From Amoebophrya sp. A120 (Eukaryota; Sar; Dinophyceae; Syndiniales; Amoebophryaceae), in the NCBI GenBank assembly GCA_905178155.1, contig CAJINV010000037.1, positions 6,864 to 27,326 on the forward strand: a DNA stretch of 20,463 nucleotides, given 5' to 3'. Of this stretch, positions 1 through 10,800 are shown piece after piece (within the stretch, counting starts at the first letter, position 1; every line of letters begins with the position of its first letter). Made by a program: the position numbers and the translations under genes. The notes below the pieces were generated by a model. That model ran no database searches. It saw only the letters and a list, made by a program, of their open reading frames with translations, and was not told the DNA's origin.

Positions 1-19
1 ATTAATATTTATATTGCTT

Positions 20-645
20 GACTTCCGGGTTCTGTGATCACATACCCCAGACGACAGGTGACGGCGACAGGTGACGCCGAGAGGTGACGGCGACAGGCGA
101 AAGGAGAGGCCAAACGACAGGCGAAAGGAGAGGCGAAACGACAGGCGAAACGACAGGCGAAAGGAGAGGCGAAACGACAGGCGAAAGGAGAGGCGAAACG
201 ACAGGCGGCGACGACAGGCCAAAAGCGGCAATTTCTAATGCGGTTCAGCACCAGCAGCAGCAACAACAAAAAAGCAAAAAGCCATTTATTTCCGAGAAGA
301 AAAAAGCATCTCTTTTATTTTCAATATTCATGCGCAAAAAATAATTTAGTTTAGTCATAATATTCAAAACATCCATGATTTTTTTTATGATAATTATTTT
401 TTGCGTGTGAATAAAAGAGCTGCTTTTTTCTTCTCGGAAATAAAAAGGGCTCGTGGTTTTTTTGTTGCTGCTGCTGGTGCGGAACCACGTCAAATAAAAG
501 CTGGCACTGTTGGCCTGTCGCCGCCGCCTGTCCTTTCGCCTGTCGTTTTGCCTGTCGTTCTGCCTGACGCCGTCGCCTGTCGCCTCCACGTGTCGCCGCC
601 CCCTGTCGCCTGGGATGTCTGATTACAGTTACAGAGCCCGGGCGT
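20..645. repeat. ~620-bp foldback palindrome
   Basis: The left arm (20-347) and right arm (391-645) are inverted copies: GACAGGCGAAAGG arrays against CCTTTCGCCTGTCG arrays, ATTTCCGAGAAGAAAAAAGC against GCTTTTTTCTTCTCGGAAAT, and GCGCAAAAAATAATT against AATTATTTTTTGCGTG, with a ~43-bp A/T-rich spacer. The left arm carries a 12/24-bp minisatellite (about 95-215). No coding function is supported. Confidence 0.85.
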
Positions 646-930
646 CTAGTCAGATTCGTTTTTTCTTCTCAGAAATAAACCATAAAGCTGCGACTTCCGC
701 TGCAGCAAAGAAGTTCGAATCTATTTCGAGCCTGTTTGCCATGCGCAAAGAGGACTTTTTGCGCAGCTCTCTATTTTTCAAAAATAGAAAAGCCTTCCGG
801 GTTCTGGTAACGCATACCCCCGGACACACAGGGTGACCGCGACAGGTGACCGCGACAGGTGGCCACGAGAGGTGACCGCGACAGGTGTCTGCGGCAGGTG
901 GCCACGACAGGCAAACACCCTCCCCCCACT
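646..930. repeat. Second, partial copy of the foldback unit
   Basis: TTCTTCTCAGAAATAAACCA at about 662-680 and CTTCCGGGTTCTG at about 793 repeat landmarks of the palindrome arms. From 832 a 12-15-bp repeat (GACAGGTGACCGC type) runs to about 912. CTATTTTTCAAAAATAG at 770-786 is a perfect short palindrome. No gene is seen. Confidence 0.7.
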
Positions 931-992
931 AGCGCGCCGCGAACTAAGTCACTAGCTACGCGCGCCGCGCCTGGTGTGATGCGGGGGGCGGA
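913..992. repeat. Single copy of the 98-bp repeat, left of the satellite
   Basis: It shares CCCCCCACTA, GCGAACTAAG, CACTA, GCGCGCC and GGGGCGGAC, in order, with the array at 4130-4500, though it is more diverged. Confidence 0.7.
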
Positions 993-999
993 CGTTCCT

Positions 1000-3900
1000 G
1001 GCCAAGAATTCCTACGCCGCGTCCATCCTGCGGGAGACAGGGCAGGGGCGTAGAAATTCCATACCGCCCTGGAAAAGAAATCCGGTCCCAAGGTTGCTTT
1101 TGCGCGACACAGATCGGAGATTTCTTTCCCCGGGCGGTATGGACTTTCTACGCCGCGCCCTGCGGGCTCCACTCCAGGGTAGGGGCGTAGAAATTCCATA
1201 CCGCCCTGGAAAAGAAATCCGGCCCCAAAGTTGCTTTTGCGCAACACAGATCGGAGATTTCTTTCCCCGGGCGGTATGGACTTTCTACGCCGCGCCCTGC
1301 GGGCTCCAGGGTAGGGGCGTAGAAATTCCATACCGCCCTGGAAAAGAAATCCGGCCCCAAAGTTGCTTTTGCGCAACACAGATCGGAGATTTCTTTCCCC
1401 GGGCGGTATGGACTTTCTACGCCGCGTCCTGCGGGAGCCGGGGCAGGAGCGTAGAAATTCCATACCGTCCTGGGAAAGGAATCCGGCCCCGAAGTTGCTT
1501 TCGCGCAACACAGATCGGAGATTTCTTTTCCCGGGCGGTATGGACTTTCTACGCCGCGTCCTGCGGGAGCCAGGGAAGGGGCGTAGAAATTCCATACCGC
1601 CCTGGAAAAGAAATCCCGTCCCAAAGTTGCTTTTGCGCAACACAGATCGGAGATTTCTTTCCCCGGGCGGTATGGACTTTCTACGCCGCGTCCTGCGGGA
1701 GCCGGGGCAGGAGCGTAGAAATTCCATACCGTCCTGGGAAAGGAATCCGGCCCCGAAGTTGCTTTCGCGCAACACAGATCGGAGATTTCTTTTCCCGGGC
1801 GGTATGGACTTTCTACGCCGCGTCCTGCGGGAGCCAGGGAAGGGGCGTAGAAATTCCATACCGCCCTGGAAAAGAAATCCCGTCCCAAAGTTGCTTTTGC
1901 GCAACACAGATCGGAGATTTCTTTCCCCGGGCGGTATGGACTTTCTACGCCGCGTCCTGCGGGAGCCGGGGCAGGAGCGTAGAAATTCCATACCGTCCTG
2001 GGAAAGGAATCCGGCCCCGAAGTTGCTTTCGCGCAACACAGATCGGAGATTTCTTTTCCCGGGCGGTGTGGACTTTCTACGCCGCGTCCTGCGGGAGCCA
2101 GGGAAGGGGCGTAGAAATTCCATACCGCCCTGGAAAAGAAATCCCGTCCCAAAGTTGCTTTTGCGCAACACAGATCGGAGATTTCTTTCCCCGGGCGGTA
2201 TGGACTTTCTACGCCGCGTCCTGCGGGAGCCGGGGCAGGAGCGTAGAAATTCCATACCGTCCTGGGAAAGGAATCCGGCCCCGAAGTTGCTTTCGCGCAA
2301 CACAGATCGGAGATTTCTTTTCCCGGGCGGTATGGACTTTCTACGCCGCGTCCTGCGGGAGCCAGGGAAGGGGCGTAGAAATTCCATACCGCCCTGGAAA
2401 AGAAATCCCGTCCCAAAGTTGCTTTTGCGCAACACAGATCGGAGATTTCTTTCCCCGGGCGGTATGGACTTTCTACGCCGCGTCCTGCGGGAGCCGGGGC
2501 AGGAGCGTAGAAATTCCATACCGTCCTGGGAAAGGAATCCGGCCCCGAAGTTGCTTTCGCGCAACACAGATCGGAGATTTCTTTTCCCGGGCGGTATGGA
2601 CTTTCTACGCCGCGTCCTGCGGGAGCCAGGGAAGGGGCGTAGAAATTCCATACCGCCCTGGAAAAGAAATCCCGTCCCAAAGTTGCTTTTGCGCAACACA
2701 GATCGGAGATTTCTTTCCCCGGGCGGTATGGACTTTCTACGCCGCGTCCTGCGGGAGCCGGGGCAGGAGCGTAGAAATTCCATACCGTCCTGGGAAAGGA
2801 ATCCGGCCCCGAAGTTGCTTTCGCGCAACACAGATCGGAGATTTCTTTTCCCGGGCGGTATGGACTTTCTACGCCGCGTCCTGCGGGAGCCAGGGAAGGG
2901 GCGTAGAAATTCCATACCGCCCTGGAAAAGAAATCCCGTCCCAAAGTTGCTTTTGCGCAACACAGATCGGAGATTTCTTTCCCCGGGCGGTATGGACTTT
3001 CTACGCCGCGTCCTGCGGGAGCCGGGGCAGGAGCGTAGAAATTCCATACCGTCCTGGGAAAGGAATCCGGCCCCGAAGTTGCTTTCGCGCAACACAGATC
3101 GGAGATTTCTCTTCCCGGGCCGTATGGACTTTCCGCGCCGCGTCCTGCGGGAGCCAGGGAAGGGGCGTAGAAATTCCATACCGCCCTGCTTGCACAAGAA
3201 ATCCGGCCCCAAAGTTGCTTTTGCGCAACACAGATCGGAGATGTCTTTCCCCGGGGGGTATGGACTTTCTCCGCCGCGTCCTGCGGGAGCATGCAATGCC
3301 AAGGCAGGGGCATAGAAATTCCATACCGTCCTGGAAAAGGAGTCGAGTCCGGCCCTACAGTTGCTTTTGCGCAACACAGATCGGAGATTTCTTTCCCCGG
3401 GCAGTATGGACTTTCTACGCCGCGCCCTGGCCTGCGGGAGCCAGCCAAGGCAGAGGCGTAGAAATTCCATACCGTCCTGAAAAAGGAACCCGGCCCCACA
3501 GTTGCTTTCGCGCAACACAGATCGAGGATTTCTTTCCCCGGGCGGTATGGACTTTCTACGCCGCGCCCTGCGGGAGCCAAGGCAGGGGCGTAGAAATTCC
3601 ATACCGCCCTGGAAAAGGAATCCGATCCCAAAGCTGCTTTTGCGCAACACAGGGCAGAGATTTCTTTCCCCGGGCGGTATTGACTTTCTACGACGCGTCC
3701 TGCGGGAGCCCAGGCGAGGGTGTAGAAATTCCGCGCCGCCCTTGGAAAAGATATTCCCTCGCAAGGCTGCGATTGTGGAATACAGAGCGGGCATTTCTTT
3801 CTCCGGGCGGTATGGAATTTCTACGTCATCACCCTGGCTCCTGCATGAGGCGGTGTAGAAATTCCCTACCGTCCTGAGGACGAAGTCTCGCTCCGATCTG

Positions 3901-4040
3901 TATTGCACAAAAGCAATGCTGCAGTCGAGTTTCTTTTTCAGCGGCGGCTTCGAATTTCTACGCCATCGCCTTGGCTCCTGCAGGAGGCGGCGTAGAAATT
4001 CCATACCGCAACGAGAGGGAAGTCTCCGACCTGTGATGCA
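1000..4040. repeat. 132-bp satellite, about 23 monomers, in 264-bp higher-order units
   Basis: GCGTAGAAATTCC recurs every 132 bp (for example 1449, 1581, 1713 and on to 3165). Two monomer types alternate, giving a 264-bp unit repeated about seven times almost without change. The flanking monomers (1048-1317 and 3306-3990) are diverged and have small indels. Each monomer contains inverted arms of ~36 bp (GGCGTAGAAA...CATACCG against CGGTATGG...TTTCTACGCC), so each can fold. Open frames of up to 1,090 codons occur on both strands because 132 is divisible by three; I do not regard them as genes. Confidence 0.93.
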
Positions 4041-4050
4041 CAAAGGCAGC

Positions 4051-4088
4051 TTTAACTTTGAGACCGGACTTTAACTTGAGACCGGACG
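4051..4088. repeat. Short tandem duplication at the satellite edge
   Basis: TTTAACTT(T)GAGACCGGAC occurs twice in a row between the end of the 132-bp array and the 98-bp repeats. Confidence 0.7.
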
Positions 4089-4129
4089 TTTCGAATTGTC
4101 CGCCCCGCTGCCGAAGGAACACCCTGCGC

Positions 4130-4500
4130 CCGGCTGTAGCGCTTCGCGCACTAAGCCACTATGCGCGCGCCTGATGTGAGGCGAGGCCGAGGGGCGGACA
4201 CTGTCCGCACTGATGCCGAACACCCTTCCCCCACTACCGCTTTGCGAACTAAGCCACTGCGCGCGCGCCTGATGTGAGGCGAGGCCGAGGGGCGGACACT
4301 GTCCGCACTGATGCCGAACACCCTTCCCCCACTACCGCTTTGCGAACTAAGCCACTGCGCGCGCGCCTGATGTGAGGCGAGGCCGAGGGGCGGACACTGT
4401 CCGCACTGATGCCGAACACCCTTCCCCCACTACCGCTTTGCGAACTAAGCCACTGCGCGCGCGCCTGATGTGAGGCGAGGGACGGACTCTGTCCGCCGCG
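4130..4500. repeat. 98-bp tandem repeat, about four copies
   Basis: AACTAAGCCACT-type anchors lie near 4149, 4247, 4345 and 4443, so the period is 98 bp. Each unit includes the imperfect palindrome GGCGGACACTGTCCGC and a GCGCGCGC run. The last unit is diverged and leads into a CCACTAGGGGTGCGC stretch. No gene is supported. Confidence 0.88.
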
Positions 4501-4543
4501 ATGCCGAGCAATGTTCTCCCACTCGCGCCACTAGGGGTGCGCA

Positions 4544-4586
4544 CAAGGCCCCAGCGTGGGGACCCTGTCCCCACGCGTGGACCTTG
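4544..4586. repeat. 43-bp palindrome abutting the truncated introner
   Basis: CAAGGCCCCAGCGTGGGGAC pairs with GTCCCCACGCGTGGACCTTG (three mismatches, three-base centre). It ends exactly where the family D introner loses its terminus. Confidence 0.85.
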
Positions 4587-4781
4587 TTTGTCATGCAAAA
4601 TGACCATGACCCGCCAGACGATCAAGCTGCTTCGCATGACAAATTCTCGGAGGGCTAAACAGCACTGTAGTCCGCGCCAAGCCTGTAATGCAAGACGCGC
4701 AAGATTCTCCCTCTTATCTGTGCTAGTCTTGCATTACAAATTCATGTAACAGTTGAGAATGTAACGTTTGAGAACGCCATA
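4587..4781. mobile_element. Truncated family D introner after exon 26
   Basis: On the minus strand it matches introner 22 from its TATGGCGTTCTC end through the TTTGTCATGC region. It then stops: the last ~41 bp, including the other terminal repeat, are missing. The break is at the edge of a palindrome (4544-4586). Only one TGCTC flank can be assigned. Confidence 0.8.
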
Positions 4782-4834
4782 GAGCAAATCTTGTCGTTGT
4801 AACACTGTTGTTTTTCTGACAGACACTGCCGCTC
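4782..4834 (-). CDS. Exon 26: broken third somatomedin-B-like block, last exon that can be followed
   Basis: Encodes QCLSEKQQCYNDKICS. This matches the CYxDxxC half of the block (compare ESKSCYSDNIC and KVQPCYCDELC). The following DCC half is not found downstream on this strand: the adjacent introner has lost its far end and satellite-type sequence follows. Either the rest lies beyond the repeats, outside the window, or the gene is truncated. Confidence 0.75.
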
Positions 4835-7800
4835 TATGCAAGAAAAAAACTGCGTAAGTGTAACTCTGTAATGCAAAACATGCAACAGAGTTACACCTGT
4901 CATGCCACACAGCCATGAAGTCCTTTTTTATGTGTGTTTTCCCTTACAAGCCACGCATGACAGGTTTTCTCTGTCATGTAGAGCATATTTGTGATGCTGT
5001 CAGCCAAAGAAAGTTACACTAACACAGTTTTTTTCTTGGATACGCTCCCCGTAAAACGTGATGTTGTAGATCGTGTAGTTGATCGGGTGCTGGTTGTCCC
5101 AGCTTTTCAATACCTGGTTCGAAATCGGTTCCCTAACCGACTCATTTTTCTCGTAGATCACGTAGCAGATCTTCGGGCTTGTCGTGGAGTTCCGTAGGTA
5201 CAAGAAGTTGCTCATCTGGTCCACTCTGTCTGTTGACCAAATGGAAGAGACTTTGGCGTAGAGCAGCTTCCTATGCATTGCAAAAGTATCCTATTCGTAC
5301 TCGTATAAATGCATTACAAACTTCCTCAGCATGAGAAAAAAAATTTGTAATGCTGCTACCTTAAGAACAACAAGACTTGTAATGCATGACTGCAATACGA
5401 GTGCGATACTTTTGCACAGGATACTTCCCGCCAGGCTGCACTGCGATCTCGTACGCCTGTCTTGCTTCGTCGAAGGGTCGGGTGATCAGTCCCTCCTGGT
5501 TGATGTAAGTGTAGTCATCGAAAAAGATGCATCGGAAAAGTCTCGTGTTGTATCGCAATCTGGTAAATGGAAAATCGCAATCTCGCAATGACAGGTCTGA
5601 TTCCAAGACCTGAAAACGCATGACAAATTCCATTTTTTTTCTAGCATGAAATTTCTCATGCGAAAAATTCTACTAGAAGTACTACACGATGCTTTCGCAC
5701 TGCATAAAATAGTCAATCATCCCTCCCGGAATTGTCCTTCTACTGTCCGAAAACACCGGTCCCACAATCCGGACCGGGACAGCCGGCCCTAGTGCGGATA
5801 TGGCGTTCTCAAACGTTACACTCTCAGCTGTTGCATGAATTTGTAATGCAAGACTAGCACAGGTGAGAGGGAGACCCTTGCGCGTCTTGCATTACAGGTT
5901 TTTTACTGCGGATTATTATAGTGCTGTTTAGCCCTCCGAGAATTTGTCATGCGCAGCTGCTTGCTCGTCTGGCGGGTCATGCTCATGATGGTCATTTTGC
6001 ATGACAAAGCATGTAACAGTTGAGAGTGTAACGTCTGAGAATCCCATAGCGGACCCGTAGATGTTTTGCTGAGGGTAAAACGTTTCGGACAAACAGGATT
6101 CGTAGTATGCATTGCAAACATGTCTGGGTCTGGAAGAATGCAACTTGTCATGCTAATTCTGGATAGTGCGAAAATCTGCGTTGCATGATTGCCAAAAGCT
6201 GCTCGCTTTTGACCAAGCTGAGAAGGATTTTCTCATGCCAACGAGGCATGATAGAGGTCGGACAGGATCTGTCATGCTGGGTCATGTATGACAGACCTCA
6301 CGCGTCACGGAAAACCTGCATGACAAGTCTTCCAACCTTCCAGAACCAGACATTTTTGCATTTGATACGTACCCGCGGGTGACTAGTTCGATGTAGTCCT
6401 GGTAATTCTTGTCTTTCGTCTTGTTCCACACGGTGATTTATGGATTGCAAAAGTGTCTGGGTCTGGAAGAGTGCAAAGTTTGCCATGCATGTTTGCATGA
6501 CCCACGATGCTTGTAATGCATGACTTAGCATCACAGATTTTTAGAAGGCTTCCTGATGCCTATTCGGCATGACAAATGCCCTCCCCGCGTAGCACAAACA
6601 GGATGCCTTTTGCTGGTCATGCAAACCAAATCTTTTTAGAATCCAAACACAGCATCACAAGTTGCAACCTTCCAGACCCAGACATATTTGCATTTGATAT
6701 GATCTGGTAGGACAGATCCGCGGTGAGAGTTGTGTCGTCAGAATTGTTGTCCTGTGCAAAAGTATCGCATTCGTAGTAATTGCAGTTATGCATTACAAGT
6801 TTCTTTCTTAAGGTAAATCCACATGACAAATTTTATTTCTCACGCTGAGGGAATTTGTAATGCATTTATACGAGTGCGATACTCTTGCAATGCATAATTG
6901 TAGCAAGCATCCGCCGCTGGAACACCGAGAAATTGCTCCTGAAACAGCTCAGCACTTGGTGTGGTCAACGCCAAACTGGACTCCTCCAAGGTCTTCGCGT
7001 TAATCGTTATTGCAGAGTCTAACAATGGCGGAAGGTTTTCCCGGGTTTGTTTCGACACGTACCGGGACTTTGTCATCAAATTGCTGAACCCCTTCAAATC
7101 GCCGCCCGCGATGCTGTGAATTGACCAGGCGCGGAACTGCTCGTAGTGGGTTCTTAACTCAGATTTCAACTGCTGATCGGATAATTTCTGCTGCGGTGAC
7201 TGTTGTTGCGTCGTGAGTTGCTGGAAAAACTCCATTGTGATGTTGGGGAGCTGAAGGCTGTCTAAAATCGAGTCCTGCAACGAAGATCCTGCACCCGCTT
7301 GCGCGTGCGGTTCCGCCACGAACTGGGAGTAGATCAACCAGTCCGTGTAGGGCTTGTTCGCGAAGAAGAAGTCCTGCTGGAGCGAGAAACCCTCCTTCGG
7401 GCACATCGAATAGGCCCGAATTACGTCGTTCTTCCAGCACTCGACGACGCACTCGTCGGGCGCTTTGAGTCTGATGCTGTTGTTCACGTTCGGTAAAGGT
7501 TCGTAGCAAATATCGGACAGTGGTGGTGGCATGGCGGCTGCTAGTTGTGCTGCTGCTTCCGACCGGTTGAAGGCCAGCGGGTCGGGGGTCGGGCTGGAGC
7601 CGGACCCGACGTGCGGGGCCGGGAGGTTGCTGTGCGTTGTGGAGGTTGGACATTTAGGATTTTGGTGGACACGCAGCTTATAGTAATGCTGCTCTTTCTT
7701 TTCAAATAGGGCAGGGCGCGAGCGGCGGCGGGGTGTTTATTTCATTCAAAATTCTTGTCATGCATCATCACTTCTTCGTTCATTATGGGCAGGCGCTTGG

Positions 7801-10800
7801 TTTTCCGCGGGGCTTTTCTAAAAGAGATCTAAAAGCGCGGAACTAAGCCCTCGCGCCTCGTCACGGCGTCCTGCATTGCGAGGGCCCCTAGTGGGGGGTG
7901 GGGATTCCACCAGGGGGGCGCAGCAACAGTTGATGTGGATCAAAAGGCGCGCCGGGTGCGGCGCCGCAACATACTAGATTCGCGCGCGCGCACTAATGGG
8001 GAGGGGGTTGCAGCAGAGCATCTAGTTGGACTAGGCCCGCGCAGGAAAGAGAAAAATCGAAGCACCGAGCGGGGGTGGCGCGGCTCAAGCAAAAAGCGAG
8101 CCGGCGGCCGGGCTTCGTGAAAGAACAGCAGCACAAGAGCCGCCCGCCCGCGCAGAGCTGCGGCGGCTGGCTGCTAATTTTGGGAGAAGTTGCAACAGCG
8201 TCAGCGGCTGGCTGCGGAAAAACCACAAAGCCAGAAAAACAAAAGAACCCAAACACCCCCGAGACCGAACCCCATCCCGAGACACCGACCAAGAACGCCC
8301 CCCCGCACAACCAACCCGAAGGAAGGAAGCGAGGCGAGGCAGAAGGCGCGGCGTCTCGGAATGGGGATCGATCCCGGAGGTATAAAAGTTCTTAGTACAC
8401 CGCGGCGCCAAAAGGCGCCGCGTGTCTAAAGAACTGCAGAGCAGTAAACGAAAAGCCGAAACAGGAAAAAAAAACGAAAAACGAGAAACAAAACCAAAAC
8501 AACAAAAGACGAGATCCCATCGCCATTTGGCCCAAAAGCAGTGCGGTATTAGTCTCGGTCAGCCAGCTCTGTAAAAGAAAACCGACTTTCGTTGCCCGAT
8601 CCACATGCATACATTTTTCATAGATGGGTCGAGCATACCCTGGACCCTAGTCGCTCATCGCTTTCTGCAGCACAAAATGCGACACGGTCATACTTGAATT
8701 CCATCAATGCTTCATGCACACATGGTTCTATCGCTCAGACGCGCACCTGCCTGTGAATCATTTGAGTCGCGCGGACATTGACAACAAGACAGACAGATTT
8801 GAAGGTGAAGAGTGACGTCAAAAAAGCAAAAATAAACATGAAAATAATGACGGACAGTGGTGAATAAGTGTGTAGTGCTCTTATATCAGCCAGCAGACGC
8901 ACTGATCTCTTTCTTTCTCGGTTCTACGCACTACGCTGATCTCTTCGTCAGAATCTCTTCAAGGAAAATTCATCTGATCCAGTCTGTTTCGGAAAGAAGT
9001 GTGAATCTTTTGGCTCGGAAATCTCTATATCGCAGTACCGCAGGAGAACATCAAAGTAAAGCTCTTTTTCTCGTACGTACTTCTACCGTGCAGGTTTTGA
9101 AAATACACGCTGCTAGTGCTGCTACGCCTACGCCTAACGCCGCACGACTTTGACTTACAAAACACCATTTACTAAAATCGACATTATCATACCTGAACCT
9201 CGGCGCTGCAGCGTCCCCAGCAACTCCATCCGTAGATGCGGGTACAGAATCGCCAGTAGCCGTCGTCAGCATCCGCAGCACCCTGGAACTCGAAGAACCA
9301 GTTGCGTTCGCCGCATCAGTGAAATTGCACAGCTGTGTGATGTATCAAATGCAAATGTGTCTGGGTCTGGATGAGTGCAAATGTTTGTCATGCTGCTCTT
9401 GCATGAACTAGGAGGTCTGGCATACCAGGCCTGGCATCACACGTCCTGAGAAGGTGTTCCAATGCCTAACCCGCATGACAAATCTCCTCTTTTGGAGTCA
9501 AATTTTGCGCCGCCTTTGCTGCTCATGCTTGACAGATCTGCGTATTGTCTGAAATATGCATCACAAGTTGCAATTTTCCAGACCCAGACATATTCGCAAT
9601 GCATATGATGTTCATCGTCAACTCGGCGGACAAATTCGCGGAAACCAAGCTGGTGTAGTTCAGATACACCGAGCAGTAGAAATCCTCCACCTGCTCCACC
9701 TGCGTCTTGCACCTTTCCATCCGCCACTGGTGTTCCAAATCCTTGACGCAGAATTGGTCATTCAAACCGTCCAAACTGGTTTTCAAATTGCTGTCACATA
9801 TCGGAAGAAAAAAGTGTTTACAGTTTACACATTGCGTTGCAAGAACGGCAACACAGACAACCTTTCTCATGCAGAAAATGCTTTGGATCCTCGTTTCCTT
9901 CCTGTTTTCCCTTATGATCTTTGCATTGCAAGTTTTATCTGTCGTGCAGAAAAAACTTGTGATGCTGAAGTTACAGCAAGTGTGTAACTGTATACACTTT
10001 TTTCGCGGGATATCACACTTCGACTCTTCAGTCTCAACCCCGTTCAGAACCAGATCGATTCCAAACCGCTCCTTCGTGATGGTGGTTGTCTGCTCAAAAT
10101 TGTCCGGCTCAGAGAAGTCGTAGACGCACGGAACTTCGGAAAACCAGGGGGTGGCGTTTTGTGACACCGCGTATGCATTGCAAAAGTAACGTACTAGTAG
10201 TAATTGCATTACAAATTACCTCAGCATGACAAATGAAATTCGTCATGCTGTTTTACCTTGGGATGGAGATTTGTAGTGCATGTTTGCAATCACTACGAGT
10301 ACGATGCTTTTGCGCAGGATACTGCAGTTTGTGTTGCCATTTCGGAAGAAGTATCATTGGTCTCGTTCGTGGCGTTTGATGAATCGGAAGCAGAATCGCC
10401 GGGACTATCAAACGCAAAAGTGTCTGGGTCTGGAAAGTTGCAAGATTTGTCATGCATCTCGCGAACCACACTCATGGTCTGTAATGCAGACCGAAGCATC
10501 ACGATTTTATTTTCAGACCTTCGTCATGCCTCTTCCGCATGAGAAATTCCCCTTTTGCCTACCAAGAATGGGGTAACTGTTGCCGTTCATGCAACACAGA
10601 CTTCCTCGTGATCCAGGTTTCGCATGACAGGCTTCATTCTTCCAGACCCAGACATATTTGCAATGCATAGGAGCCGCCACTTGTCGTATTCGAACCGTTC
10701 GTTGCGTTTGAACCTGTAGCTCCACTGCTATCTGGACCACCAGCAGCCCCAGTTGCGTTTGTCCCGTTCGTAGCGTTCATATCCTCGTCGAATCCGGAAG

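Noticed and set aside
84-836. Short frames rich in Arg/Gly/Glu or Phe/Ser in the foldback region
   Set aside because: They follow the minisatellite and homopolymer composition, occur on both strands and mirror each other because the region is a palindrome.
1000-4040. CRISPR-like array
   Set aside because: Units are contiguous 132-bp monomers with no unique spacers and no cas genes nearby.
771-4043. Very long open frames on both strands (up to 1,090 codons) across the 132-bp satellite
   Set aside because: They are a product of a 132-bp (3 x 44) repeat without stops; several frames on both strands are open at once, the peptides are 44-residue repeats, and edges decay as in a satellite.
4347-4658. 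Frames on both strands in the 98-bp repeat and palindrome
   Set aside because: Repeat-derived; the minus frame could in theory follow exon 26 through a TGCTC pair, but the peptide is satellite sequence ending in a stop and lacks the expected DCC block.
7159-7653. Alternative minus-strand frame starting MSNLHNAQQPPGP
   Set aside because: It overlaps exon 19 in another frame; the exon 19 frame carries the CWKND motif shared with exons 3 and 9 and continues through five clean junctions.
8517-8540. A stretch with GCCATTTGGCCCAAAAG resembling the dinoflagellate spliced leader
   Set aside because: Several mismatches and a one-base gap relative to the known leader, no GT directly after it and no downstream gene on that strand; chance similarity is likely.
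8857-9153. Plus-strand open frame of 98 codons in intron 18
   Set aside because: No recognisable motif, no promoter or partner exon, and its end abuts the exon 18 donor on the opposite strand.
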